A stretch of DNA of 64,000 nt from Owenia fusiformis. Lineage: Eukaryota; Annelida; Polychaeta; Sabellida; Oweniidae. Position 1 is the first letter of the stretch. Each line of letters opens with the position of its first letter. Where the stretch lies: NCBI GenBank assembly GCA_903813345.2, contig CAIIXF020000005.1, positions 9,367,375 to 9,431,374 of the forward strand. Direction: 5' to 3'. Of this stretch, positions 15,001 through 25,283 are shown piece by piece. The notes under the pieces are model-generated. The model searched no databases. It was given only the letters and a program-made list of their open reading frames with translations, and was not told where the DNA came from. The position numbers and the translations under genes were made by a program.

Positions 15001-15338
15001 ATACAATGCAAAAAGACTATATGGACATATTTGATTACCTAAGTACTTTAAAATCTGTCAAATGGAACACCTTTGGAACCTCATAAATGTGTTCCACTTG
15101 TGAGGTGTTCCATTTATAGAGGTTCATTTAACATTAAGTCAGTTTGTCTTGGAACTCTGAAACTGTTCTACTAACAGAGGTGTTCCACTTCTAGAGGTGT
15201 TCCACTTTAAAGCAGGTTTCACTGTATGTTATATTTGTATGTTTCTGTATGTTTCAGGAGGGGAGTGAGCACAGTAACAGCGACACCAGGTCAGAGGTCA
15301 CGGCCATTGAGGAGGAATCTTACAGCGAAAGTTATTAA
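1..15338 (+). CDS. FANCD2: FANCD2, C-terminal part (12 exons, 5' end outside window)
   Basis: Fanconi anaemia group D2 protein, the nuclear DNA-clamp subunit that is monoubiquitinated with FANCI during interstrand crosslink repair. Exons read by phase-consistent splicing: 133-261, 605-723, 1131-1244, 11253-11380, 11683-11782, 12520-12642, 13146-13239, 13683-13754, 13980-14168, 14335-14481, 14822-14923, 15258-15338. They give about 432 residues ending in TAA. Family-typical stretches are [16 protein letters not shown] (exon 1 here), [17 protein letters not shown] with HHMCGHSK (exon 9), and [19 protein letters not shown] with [13 protein letters not shown] (exons 10-11). The tail is acidic and serine-rich, as in FANCD2. 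The N-terminal half, with the ubiquitinated lysine, lies upstream of the window. All junctions are GT-AG. The third intron (10 kb) contains a minus-strand carboxylesterase. Family assignment is from recognised conserved sequence; boundaries are from the sequence. Confidence 0.93.
1268..1400 (+). repeat. Dispersed GTGACAT repeat, copy 1
   Basis: Starts ATGTCACCAAAACAAGTGGT and ends GGTGGTGACATTTTGCATG. Other copies are at 13789-13905, 31058-31160 (partial), 33652-33710 (partial) and 48172-48310. Probably a short non-autonomous element. Confidence 0.7.
1753..3027. mobile_element. GCTCACACAGT-ended element containing a nested fold-back
   Basis: GCTCACACAGT near 1754 and ACTGTGTGAGC at 3017-3027 are inverted ends. 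A second pair of perfect 25-bp inverted ends lies inside at 2066-2090 and 2436-2460 (GGACGATTCTCGGTTTGG core). Between those, a roughly 189-bp unit is tandemly duplicated (GAGCATTATCCCTGCTTC at about 2110 and 2298). It is in the FANCD2 intron downstream of the carboxylesterase. Confidence 0.75.
3406..9783 (-). CDS. Secreted type-B carboxylesterase (10 exons), C-terminus truncated by a 2-nt lesion
   Basis: Alpha/beta-hydrolase of the carboxylesterase/cholinesterase family, hydrolysing ester substrates. Exons in transcript order: 9783-9741, 9211-9002, 7966-7787, 7184-7098, 6808-6512, 6127-5894, 5542-5390, 4433-4308, 4066-3835, 3481-3406, giving 545 residues. Exon 1 encodes a hydrophobic signal peptide ([15 protein letters not shown]), so secretion is likely. 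Visible motifs are the oxyanion loop [11 protein letters not shown], the nucleophile elbow FGESAG (Ser near residue 219), the acid loop GINDMEG (Glu near 350) and the catalytic His in TDHGDD (near 473). All three triad residues are present. The reading stops early at TAG 3408-3406; after removing two bases (CT) the frame would run on through LELEP to a TAA at 3286-3284, for a family-typical 585 residues. The gene lies wholly inside a FANCD2 intron on the opposite strand. Substrate is unknown; no cholinesterase-specific feature was identified. Confidence 0.88.
3598..3640 (-). repeat. Extra copy of the carboxylesterase exon 10 acceptor
   Basis: On the minus strand this reads TTTTTCAGTAACCTGAATGG followed by CCCTAACCTAC, copying the real junction at 3481 (TTTTTTCAG then TGACCCAAATGGCCCTAAC). 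The copies are about 139 bp apart. It is a two-copy version of the junction duplications seen in the larger arrays. Confidence 0.75.
4934..5325 (-). repeat. 47-bp tandem array plus copy of the carboxylesterase exon 7 end
   Basis: Seven units of 47 bp at 4934-5264. On the minus strand each carries ATGGTGAGGATTGCAGTTTA, matching the exon 7 donor ATG|GTGAGGACTGC and the first intron bases. The block at 5265-5323 repeats the last about 60 nt of exon 7 with a few changes (Ala to Pro, Ala to Thr at the codon level) and keeps the donor. Short inverted repeats (4645-4673 and 5328-5357) bound the region. Confidence 0.9.
8058..8340. repeat. Dispersed element with GTCTGTC microsatellite
   Basis: TTATCCCAACGAACGAAG then CATCTGTCTGTCAGTCAG and AAGATAACTCGAATAC. 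Related stretches are at 1470-1530, 10805-11060 and 56500-56760 (tandem, keyed by GATGCTGATGCCTAG). Fragments of one family of intron-resident repeats. Confidence 0.55.
10190..10790. repeat. Dispersed GATATTCC repeat, relative of 12127-12420
   Basis: Both begin near TAAAGRGATATTCC and end with a TTTTGCT..ATGGAA..TATATCT/GAATAG tail. Both cover several hundred bp without a conserved open frame. The two short ORFs at 10040-10562 fall in it and look non-coding. Confidence 0.45.
13789..13905 (+). repeat. Dispersed GTGACAT repeat, copy 2
   Basis: ATGTCACCACCAGAAGTTGT to GGTGGTGACATTTTGTTGTG, then TTAATGCCTTGTT. In the FANCD2 intron before exon 9 of this window. Confidence 0.7.
15056..15232. repeat. 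Dispersed GTTCCACT / CAGTGAAACCTGC repeat
   Basis: Repeated GAGGTGTTCCACTT motifs, ending AAAGCAGGTTTCACTGTA. Relatives are at 30545-30640, 50630-50745 and 60370-60655; the last includes a tandem duplication of about 110 bp and starts CAGTGAAACCTGC. In the last FANCD2 intron. Confidence 0.6.
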
Positions 15339-16914
15339 CATTGACTTGTATGATTGAACTGGAATGAGAGGAATATTACAACATTTAAACCCATAGTCCA
15401 AAGAACATATATCATTTCTTATATTTTCAAATATTCAAAGTGGCGACTTGGCCCACAAATATTAATAGTTTTTGTACAAGTCAGTTCCAATATTACATTT
15501 GCAATTAATTGTATTGAAAGAACAATGTTAAATAATCAAAATATTGATACGTATGCTTAGTACTACATGTACTGTATATTGAATTAAATAAGTGGCAAAT
15601 AAATACATGAACATACCTTATGTATGAGTTTCTTATTATTCTACAATAAATATAATTGTGGTGCCTTATTAAAGAATCTTATAAAGGGTACTCATGTTCA
15701 GTGAAGATATATAAAAAATGTCCCCCTGTCTGACCCGTTCCTTGTTGTGAAAAGATGATCCACCAGGGTGTTTTTATGAATGAATTACTTATTACATCCA
15801 GATCTTAACTCAGTAAACAAATGCCTCTCATAGGCTAATGGCACGGTCCTCTTAACTTAACCATGAAAATTCAATGCAAAATTTGTTTAATATCATGAAT
15901 ATATATGTATCTTTTATTGACTCTCAGTCATTACAATAACATATTAGTCACTACGAACAACAATATACAAAACTGAACTAAGACTAAACTAACTACTGAA
16001 TACAAAATACAAAGTTGTAAAATACAATTTACAACATCACAAAATGTAAAATACAAAAATATGAGATAGTTGTAAAATACAAATACAGCATGACATAATT
16101 ATCATGACAAAATATAAGCGTGATGTATCATTGTCACAATATTAATCCAGTTTTTTGAAAGAATGATAAATAAACTTTGCAAGATGTAAAATTACGTGAG
16201 AACTTTTATGAGACATCAGCTGTTTAGAATTAAGGTCAGAACTGCCTACAACATTAAATTATGTAAGGGTGTCAAACAGAAGTTTTCTCTCTGTTATATT
16301 TTTCTCACAAATCATGATAAAGTGTTGTTCATGAGTACTTGTACAGACTGAAATGGAGATAATCATACCATCCAGAAAGAAACGAAGAGTAATGTCTTAT
16401 TTATATGATAAATGAAATTTAAAGATCTCATATTAGTCCTTGGAACAAATTCCAGTAAAAAGCATTTGGGAGTACCGTTTTGTAATAAATCTATAAATAA
16501 ATACATTTTATTTCTATTCACATGTTTTACTATCAGTCACGATCAAAATTTACTCATTTCATTTCTTGTATTAGAAAATCTCTAAGTTGACCTTTAAATG
16601 ACCCACGTGTCCAATGTCAAAAATATCAGAAATCACATTTAAGTAAGTAATGATTACTTTTCAATTCCATGCTTGTGTTCTAGAAGGGAATGGTAACAAA
16701 GGGGGGCTTACTGATGGTTCCTTATACTGCACATTCTATGAATATTTCATCAGAATATATTGAAAAATATATTGAAATTAGAGAGATATTATGAGAACTC
16801 TTTGATCACTTCTCGTATATACAACACAGATTACACAATATTGTACAATATATAATCAAATTTAATATTTCTCATAATGTTTACAAGAACGTTTTGTTTC
16901 ATTGGAAAACATAT

Positions 16915-17035
16915 AGTCTTGCTCAAAGACTGTATCCACCCCCCCCCCACGTCACCTTCACTCTCTTTACCTGGCAATATACAGAGAGAGAAGGATAAGG
17001 GGGGGGAGTACAGGGTCTTTTAAGCAAGACTAGAA
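16915..17035. repeat. Small hairpin element with C-run and G-run arms
   Basis: GTCTTGCTCAAAGACTGTAT with C10 at the left is mirrored by G8 then TACAGGGTCTTTTAAGCAAGAC at the right. Internal ACTCTCTTTACC and GAGAGAGAAGG also pair in part. Confidence 0.65.
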
Positions 17036-17039
17036 AACA

Positions 17040-17146
17040 TATAAGTGATTTTAGCCATATTTGGGCCAAAATTGTCAAATGTGAACCCCCCTGGAATTTT
17101 TTGAAAACTGACCCCCCCCCCTTGCAAATCCTGGCTACGGGCCTGT
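17040..17146 (-). mobile_element. Half copy of the CAGGCCCGTAGCC-ended MITE
   Basis: Minus-strand reading starts with CAGGCCCGTAGCCAGGATTT, followed by a G-rich run, then a stretch shared with the copies at 27569-27775 and 31172-31372. Only one end is present. It begins immediately after the stop codon of the membrane-protein gene, so that gene's 3' UTR is transposon-derived. Confidence 0.7.
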
Positions 17147-19464
17147 TTATGTAAGATTTATAGTCCTATCGGTCCAATACTCCACGATACTTTGCTTCAG
17201 GGACAGTTTAAACCGTTCATCCCTCGCTGTTTGAACAGAAGACGACCAGAAGATCTCAACCAGATGAGGTAGGATGCCAGCTGTAATTGCTGCGAGGGTT
17301 TTGGCAATAATTGACAGCTGAGCTTGTCTGTTATATGACTGTACCACTGATATGCTTGAATACACAAATGATCCGATGAATGAGAGATACACGCAACAAA
17401 AGAAGAACTGAACTCTGAAAGGAAGGTGCTTCTCAACAAGGTGATCAAAAACGTGCCTTTGCACCCCAGGAATATTTTCTCTGTGTAAAACATATACCAC
17501 ATTATTATTCGAGGGATCTGTTTCTTGAAGATCCTCCGATATGTGTATGGTTTGGTATAAAAGGTCGATATAGCTGGCGTTAACATGATTGATTGCTTTC
17601 CAGATGTACAACAAAATCGCTGAAATCATAATAATGTATGTGATACATTCAGAGGGATAGGCAACAATCCCAACAATCCCAATAAAAGTGAAAGAAATAG
17701 TCTGATAGATATAGGTCATATCATGAATATATATTGTGTAGTAGCAGAACAAAATATAGAGTAGAACAATGAAAATCAACACATTCAGAGTCCAATCCAA
17801 AATGCAGAAAACTCGATGGCTACGGACTCTTTGCCGAATAGATATATCAACACAGTAAGCGATAAAATTAGTTAATAAACTCTTGGTCAAAAAACAAATC
17901 GGAACTCCATAGGCAATGACACATACGGCCAGATCAGAAATGAAAACAATGACATATACAAGAAAAAGAGGAAACATAAACACTAGAAACACGCATTTTG
18001 GAAGGACTTTTGGCTTACTTTTGATCAAACGACTCAACCTCAGAATCCACGTATGGGTAAAAAGTTTCCAAAATTTCCAGTTGAGTAGCATATATAATCT
18101 TGCTCTCAATGATGTTGCAAACATCGACCATCCAACTTTCATTGATGTGAACTCTAATCCCCCTAGGTTCTCAATAACGACAGGGTCCAGGCACTGGAGT
18201 AGCTGGGACCCGTTGGTGTCACGCAACCGTGCACAAAGAATCGCTGAAATGTTATTCGAAATGCAGAGTATTATTCCAGCCATTACAAAAAACAAGGTAT
18301 ATATAACATAGGGGCCTCCCTAAAAAGTACATCCAGTTACGATTACTTAATTGAAATCCAAATGGTATTGCGTTGAATCCTATTGGAATATCTTGCTCGA
18401 TACGGTCACGTAGAGCATCATATTTGTAACTGAAGTAAACAATCATCTTGATATAAATGAAAATAGGTGCTATAAATAGCAAAATGAAGATTTTTGAAAG
18501 TCGTGCCATGAAAGGGGATTGCGTTGTTGAAAATTTACAACAGAAACAACTTGAGGCGCTGATAAATGAAATCGGTGGATCATCTCCAAGATATAGGATC
18601 GTCTCGCGATCATCATTTTGAGACTGTTCATCATTTATACCCAAGTCTTCATAATCGTCACTAATGTTGATGTTCCGACTATCATGAAGGTTGATTTGTT
18701 CAGTAACATTATCTGATCTATTGTCAAATAGATATAGAAATAGTGGGCTGTAAAAGAAGAGGAGACCCCCACAAAGTTGAAGAAATGTTAACCAACGCGT
18801 TTGTCGAAATGTTTCGCTGAATCGAAATGGATTTTCAGGTACACTACACATAAACCCTGTTGAATCTCTATTCACACCGGGAAACATGTACAATAAAGTT
18901 CCATAGTTTTGGCAATTTGAATTTCATCTCGGAGCACCATAATGTTGTTTCTTTATGCCTTGTGGCATCTGTTAAATTGCGTAGCATTACTAATATGTTT
19001 TTCATTGTGTTTGGCGCTCCCCAAACCGTTTTACAGCCACTTGGACTCACTTCAACATTGACCTCAAGATAGTCATACACATACCAGGAAAGAAATCCAA
19101 GTGATAACACATCGAAATCATATGGATAGAATAACATAGGGTAACCTGCGCCTGGTTCTTCTTTGTATGTCCACGTCAAAAAATGTGGGTACAAAAATGA
19201 GTAGTTTCTAGGAGTCGACGATGGTTGAGAAAAGTTGATCTTAACTTTCATAAAGTTTACATCTTTCACATCCACTAAATGTAAAAATTCATTCGCAGAA
19301 TTTTCAGCAATTGTGAAATTGCACCTTTTTGTTTTGTTGCTAATTGTGTCAGTTTTAATATCGCCTGTAGCATTTTGAATAACTAATGTATCAGCATTTT
19401 CCCCACTCACGGTACATATTGTTATAATAACAACGACCATCAAGATCTTTGAGAATTGGGTCAT
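17147..19464 (-). CDS. Unrecognised multi-pass membrane protein, intronless, with two +1 frame interruptions
   Basis: I do not recognise this family. Three minus-strand frames run end to end: A 19464-18868, B about 18915-18252 and C 18319-17147. Skipping one base in each overlap gives 772 codons. Frame A has a signal peptide (MTQFSKILMVVVIITICTVSG), a roughly 170-residue ectodomain with N-glycosylation sequons (NAT, NKT, NFT, NFS, NYS, NLT) and several cysteines. Frames B and C hold about eight hydrophobic segments, including WLTFLQLCGGLLFFYSPLFL, IFILLFIAPIFIYIKMIVYF, YVIYTLFFVMAGIILC, CVFLVFMFPLFLVYVIVFI, LIFIVLLYILFCYYTIYI and FFFCCVYLSFIGSFVYSSI, plus an acidic loop after the first. No innexin YYQW signature is visible. 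The two frame breaks could be sequencing errors, pseudogene lesions or frameshifting; no GT-AG intron that fixes either was found. The stop codon directly abuts a MITE end. Confidence 0.65.
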
Positions 19465-19744
19465 TGTAAAGCCTGTGCTTGAATTTCTCTTTCAAGGAAG
19501 GTAGATAAAATAAATTGAGAAATATAATAACTAAATAATCTCTTTCGGTGCAGTTATATCAAACCGGTCTATCACCTTCAAGTTGCCATTAGTATTCTTT
19601 TGTACTGAAGCTTCAAAATTATTGATTCAATTTGACATAGTTTGATTTTCAGTTGTTTGAACTTCAAGTAAAAATGTTTGATTTCGTATAATAATTTGTA
19701 AAAATGTGATATTATACTTATTGTAGATCTTTAATCGAGATAAA

Positions 19745-19978
19745 TTATTTGCTGTCACGATCGACTACTAAATACAGTCCTTTGGTCATGTATTGTCTGG
19801 TACACCAAATGTAAATCACAATTGCAAAAACTGTCAATTTCCAGTTTTCACAGCTTCTCTTCCATAGAGGTGCCGTATATTTTTGAGGATGATTGTGTCC
19901 CGGATTGTGTTGGCTAGTCACATTTAGAGAGATTAGAGAGTTCAAGTCATCGCTGCCAGTTTGGTCTTTCAATACCTG
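19745..19978 (-). CDS. Possible terminal exon or orphan small membrane ORF
   Basis: A minus-strand open frame of about 77 codons ends in TAA and is preceded by an acceptor-like ATTTTGCAG. It contains one hydrophobic stretch (KLTVFAIVIYIWC). I found no upstream exon and no similarity to a known family. It may be a fragment of a decayed gene, or chance. Confidence 0.2.
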   Translation of the reverse strand, partial: QVLKDQTGSDDLNSLISLNVTSQHNPGHNHPQKYTAPLWKRSCENWKLTVFAIVIYIWCTRQYMTKGLYLVVDRDSK

Positions 19979-20569
19979 CAAAATATGAACCCTAGTAGTT
20001 TGCCCTTGCTCTGATAATACAATGACAATATCAAATACAATGATCTTTTTGATATTCTGTTGAAGCTTCTTTATGTAGCCTGAAAATTAATTTACATGAA
20101 ATCTAGAAAAGTCAAAGTGACACGTAGTTTATCATCAGTCAAAGTTTGAAATTTTTCGCTTTGGAAATATTATTTTTGGGTCAGGTCAAGAAAGTTTAAA
20201 CATCTGTATGCATTGTAAGAACAACTAGCAACAAAAAAGTCAGTGACAACTTTGTCAGATCCATCCTGAGTTAAAGCCACAGATTTATCATCATTAATGA
20301 TGATTTACCACTCAATGTTTTAATATTTTGCAAACTACATGTAAGGCTGTTCTGTGAAATATATCATACTTTAAAAAGATTTCACTTTCAAGTATTATTA
20401 TATCAACTCGAACTTTTGTCTTTTTTCTATGTTAAATAAGGAATTTTTATAGTACATGTATGATAATTACCTAAATGGATCTGCATGTACTTATTTACCC
20501 CGGAATGACATAATTGAATTTTCCCGGGATGAAAATACAGAATATGTATTTCGTTCATGATGATCCAAT

Positions 20570-20600
20570 TACGCATGCGCTTAAATCATTTCCGGTTAAA
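20570..20600 (+). promoter_or_regulatory. NRF1-like and ETS-like sites in the shared upstream region
   Basis: ACGCATGCGC at 20571-20580 is close to the palindromic NRF1 consensus, and TTTCCGG at 20589-20595 matches an ETS core on the minus strand. They lie about 270 bp before the zinc-finger ATG and 1.1 kb from the start of the divergent membrane-protein gene. Both motif classes are typical of housekeeping promoters. Functional use is inference. Confidence 0.35.
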
Positions 20601-20860
20601 TGGAATCTTAAAAAAAAAATCCAACATTTATCTAATTTTAACCTGATTTATGGCTGTATATGCAATTATAATGTCATGATCCAGTTGATAAATAGTATTC
20701 TCGTGTACAACAAAGGTTTAAATCATTTTAATTGATGAATTGGAGGAGTTCTAACGCTTTTCCAAAGAAGGAACAAATACAAAATGAGTGGAAACATCTG
20801 AACTTTTTTCTGAATATTTTCTAGTCTAGATTAGATCTACACCAGAAAAATTTAATTAGG

Positions 20861-23800
20861 ATGTTGACTCCTTCTGAACAAAGGATGGATCTCAACTCTG
20901 CCAACATGACTTTAGCTAAGGGACCGATGAATTTTAGTGAAAATCAACAAGGCAACGTTATACTTGATAAATTACGACTCCAGAAGGACAATGGAAGATT
21001 TTGTGACATCGTTTTTCATGTTGATGAGAAGCAGTATCTAGCTCATCGTAATGTTCTTGCTGCATGTAGTCCATACTTTGACTCTATGCTGAAAATCAAT
21101 AGAGTTGCAAAGGAGCACTTAAGTGTCACTTGTACGAATCATGAAATATTTGAACTACTGTTGGACTATATGTATACTGGGTCAGTACAGATTCACAACA
21201 ATAATGTGCGTGAGTTACTCAAGCTTGCAAATCATTTCCTCATATCAAACCTGAGAAGTTACTGTGGAGATTATTTGGAACAAAGCATGGACCATACCAA
21301 TTGTTTTAGCATCAAGGAGCTGGCGTCAAAAAGTGGTTTGAATAAGCTGTTAGAAAACTCAGAAAATTTTATTAAACAAAACTGGAGTCAAATTATTTTA
21401 CAGAATGAAATACTTGAGTTTACTCAATCCCAATTGGAAATATTTATGAGAAACTCTGAATTGCTTTCTGAAGAAGAAAAGTTCCGTATCATTTTAAGTT
21501 GGGTAAAGACCAATGTGAAACAACGAGATACAATTCTGATCCCCCTGTTGGCAAAAATTGATTGGGCAAAGATCAATCCAGGTATTATCCTAAGCACTCT
21601 TCAGGAGGATCTCACATTTACGCAAAATGAAAAACTGTTGTATTATCTGCTGAAAGCACTTCATGATAATGGAATAGCGTTCCAAGAATATATGGGAATG
21701 TATACAAAGTTGCAAGAGAAATATGATCTTACAAGTCAGGACCTTGAAGATGAAGGCAATAATCTGCTCCAAATTGCTGTTTCGGAAGCTATTGGAGCTG
21801 TGAATGAATTTGTTGAGAATGACTGTAAGTCAGAAATAACGGTTACCCCGTATCGTGCAATGGACCAGGCTGCAATGCAACAAATATATCAACCTCCAGG
21901 CTCTAAAGACAATGACCTTGGGCCAATTGTAGAGGAAGGTCGAAAGCGCAGGAAAGGTATTCCAATCAAAGTCAAAATAAGTAAAGCAAAGATTGAAAAA
22001 GCATTGAAGAAACGTGGCAGAAAGAGAAAGTTGAAGGAAGCTAAACCAACAGTGTCTAAGAAAGAGAAACCTGAAATTGTAAAAGCTGAAGATGCGGCGT
22101 CAGAAAATAATGAAAGCCAAAAAGAAGATGCGCTTAATGAAATGAATGATATTGATACAAAAGATGATGTCGATGAAGACTGGGAAAAAGACATTGAAGA
22201 AAATGATGATAGTGATTTAGATGAAGATTACAACATTGCGGATGACCAAATATCACCAAAACAGAAAAAAAGACGTAGACGTTTCAAAAATAGAAAGGAC
22301 ACTGATGGCCCAATCAAATGTATGGAATGCAATTATAAGGCACCAAATCCATCTAGGCTTGAACTACACATGAACAGTGTACACAAAGATGACATTACAT
22401 ATACATGTAACCTCTGTGATCATACATGTAAATGGAACAGAGAACATCATATTCATATGAAAAGTCACTTTGATGGTCCTCCATATAAGTGTGACAATGA
22501 GGAATGTGATTATTCATCTGAGAGAATTCAGTTGTTGCTGATACATCGTATGAAGCATACAGATGAGCGACCATTTTCTTGTCCCATGTGCAATTTCCGA
22601 TTCAGGACAAAGAATAATCTCCGTACACATATGAGATGTCATACGGGTAAGTCTCAACTAAATATTCAATGTCGTGATTTCCTAAAGTTTTTTAACAGGG
22701 GGCTAAATCCTTATTTTACCAGTTTTGATCACAATATCTCAATTTCATGATTTCATCAGTTTGTCAGGGTTCAAACATATTTTAATAGTGTGGCATGTAT
22801 TTATTAATGTAGCAGCCTGTTGCTCAAATCTTGGGAAGATCACTACAATTATGCCCAAATTATGATAATACATGGGGAAGACGGGAAGTTCAATGAATGA
22901 CCGGGAGTGTTCAAGGCAAAATTAGTATTTTATCCAGACTTTTTCAAATGTTATATGTTTTCATCCTCTTCTGCTGATGGACATGCATGTGTGCATCTGG
23001 GTGGGCAGATAGGCACCATTGTTGGATAAAAAGTGTGATATTTATCTCTGTGTGTGTATTACTGTGTTATATTGTAAGCACTGAAGCACCTATCCCTTTT
23101 TGTGAAAAATCTTGCTCAAGGTTGAATTTTATCAAGATTAATAATTTATAATCATGTGCTGGATGTGCTTGCTGTACATGTATTGTGTGAAAAAAGGTAT
23201 ATGGTCAATATGTCTTCCTTCCAATATGTTATCCTTCACCATCCAGATTCACTACTACTTCAAGAATGAAAGAAATGAAAGTCTCTTTTACTAATCAGTG
23301 ATCTCCCCAGCATTAAAAACAAGTGGGCGCAGCACCCAACAGAGATTTTTAAACAAGCTTGCACCCACTTAAAAAACCATTTGCACCCACTTTAAAATGA
23401 GAAAAATCATAAAAAATGGGCACATTTTGACCACTTTTCGTCTGAATTGTAAAAATGTGAATTTTGCAGCCACTTGAGAAAAACTCCAATAGAGAACATT
23501 GCTAATCAATTGTTTCTATCCACAATATACATTCCAGGAGAAAAACCTTTCAAATGTTCAATCTGTGGCAGGAGATTTGCGACGAAAAACACATTAATGC
23601 AGCATAGTGTAACGCACAGTGACCATAGGCCATACTTATGTGATCTTTGTGGATTCTCAACCAAGTATCAATCGCATCTGATTGCACATAAACGCATACA
23701 CACAGGTAAGAATTACAATCTAATCATAATCGAGAATTTGAGAGATATACAGTGTATAATTATTTACCTCCGCCGAAAGAAATTATTGAAGAAATTAGGA

Positions 23801-25283
23801 TTCATTATATCAATATTTAATGGAGTCCAATGACCATGTCTACACTGTGAATTAATATTACAGGGTCTCCAGAAATTATCATTCAAATTTTCAAAACTCT
23901 GACTTTCCTGTAGCCTTTGACATTCATTGTGATACGCTCTACCTAGGCATTGTTGTTATATAGTTAATTAGCTGGGATAAAATAGTGTTCCCAAGTCCAG
24001 AAGTCCTAAGATTCAAAGTCAGCTTTTGACCTAAATATCAACCATCATTATTTCAAATGAAATGCTGCTCAGAAAGAAGGCAAAATGTTTGGCTGAGATT
24101 GATAATGTTGTGTCTTATTGTATTTTCCAGGCAATGTATTCAAGTGTCAGGAAGCCAATTGCAAATATTCTACCCCCAAACGTAGTCAATTAAAGTGCCA
24201 TATGAGATCACATCTGTGTATCCGTAGTCATATCTGTAGTGTGTGTGGAAGAGGCTTTGTAGGTAAGAAAAATGTTTACTTTAGTTGTATATGAATATTG
24301 AACATGGAGGGCCAAGAGTGAGACATTTTTAACCAGTTAAAGCATGACATCAATAAGAGCTGCACTATGTTCCTCGACAATATATTTTGGTATAAATTCT
24401 GTTAAATATTTTGGTACTTCTGTCATCTAAAATATCAAGGAAAAATGCCAAAAACAGGCAAGTTAATACCACAAGTACAAGAGTACAACAATAGTGTACT
24501 TTTTTCTCAAAAATATCAAGTGACACTTTGAAATACAGTAGAAAGAAATTGCAAGACAGTTTAACTGATTATTGCTATTTCTAGTAGCTGATAATCTATG
24601 AATGTCAAATTTCAGAAAAGAGCCATTTGGTGAGACATGAACGTATCCATATGGATGACAAGGCATTCAAATGTGAACAGTGTGACTATGGCAGCTCTAG
24701 ACGCGACAAACTGAAGGAACATGTTCTTAAACACCACGGAGATAACGCTACTGCTAAGACACCATATAAACCACGACGTCCACGCACTCAGAAGCAATTT
24801 AGTTACCCTGGGATGGAAACTTCCCCATCCTACTACCCTCAGGCTCAAGTGGAGAGCCCTGTTACGCTTGGGAGAGAGCAAGTCAATTTTAGTAATATGC
24901 AGCTTGCTGGGGATGCTAGTTTGCACGAGTCTAAGGAGATACTGATGTCTAATTCACATCAGCACCAAACACCACAGTCTCATGTGATCACAGATTACCG
25001 CCCGCTAACTGTCGATACGTCCAGCATTAGCCTTGCCTCAGACATACGCACATCTAGTGTTAGCAATCAATCCCATAATCACCCCCACAGCCAGGGACAT
25101 TTAGATATGAAGGTCCCCCCTCCCGCTCACTCGCAGTTGCCTATCACTGACCTACGTGTGCCTCACCCTCAGGGATTACAGCCTGTTCAACTAATGTCTC
25201 AACTGGAGCAGCGCCCTCCTGGACCTGGGGGCTATCATCCTGGGGATATGGCTAGCTTTGGAGCCTTTATGCAACTCTTCTAG
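20861..25283 (+). CDS. BTB-BACK-C2H2 zinc finger protein (4 exons, 917 residues)
   Basis: Probable nuclear, DNA-binding transcription regulator. Exons are 20861-22646, 23538-23705, 24131-24262 and 24616-25283, all GT-AG and phase-matched. The BTB domain spans about residues 30-140 ([31 protein letters not shown]) and a BACK-like helical region about 145-260. A basic AT-hook-like stretch (KKRGRKRK) and a long acidic stretch precede the fingers. Nine C2H2 fingers follow: four in exon 1 (from residue 487), two in exon 2, one plus half in exon 3, and half plus one in exon 4. Finger 8 is split by an intron. The tail of about 180 residues is rich in Pro, His, Ser and Gln and ends in FGAFMQLF. The start ATG is the first in frame. 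BTB plus BACK plus fingers suggests the ZBTB family, but I cannot name the orthologue. It is divergent from the membrane-protein gene. Confidence 0.9.

Larger units (their letters stand above)
15339..17146. other. Intergenic/3' UTR between FANCD2 and the membrane-protein gene
   Basis: FANCD2 3' UTR with AATAAA at about 15597 and 15646, likely its polyadenylation region. The two genes converge here. The rest is AT-rich without a convincing exon, apart from the hairpin and MITE at the right end. Confidence 0.6.
19465..20860. other. Divergent intergenic region
   Basis: Shared upstream region of the minus-strand membrane-protein gene and the plus-strand zinc-finger gene. It contains one small minus ORF (19745-19978) and the NRF1/ETS-like sites. 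I see no further exons. Confidence 0.5.

Noticed and set aside
18252-18345. Very short intron to explain the second frame break
   Set aside because: GT..AG pairs ending at TACTTTTTAG give 27 or 21 nt, both multiples of three, so they do not change frame, and they are below usual animal intron size.
17147-19464. Innexin/pannexin identity for the membrane protein
   Set aside because: Too many membrane segments, a signal peptide with a large ectodomain, and no YYQW signature or conserved loop cysteine pairs.
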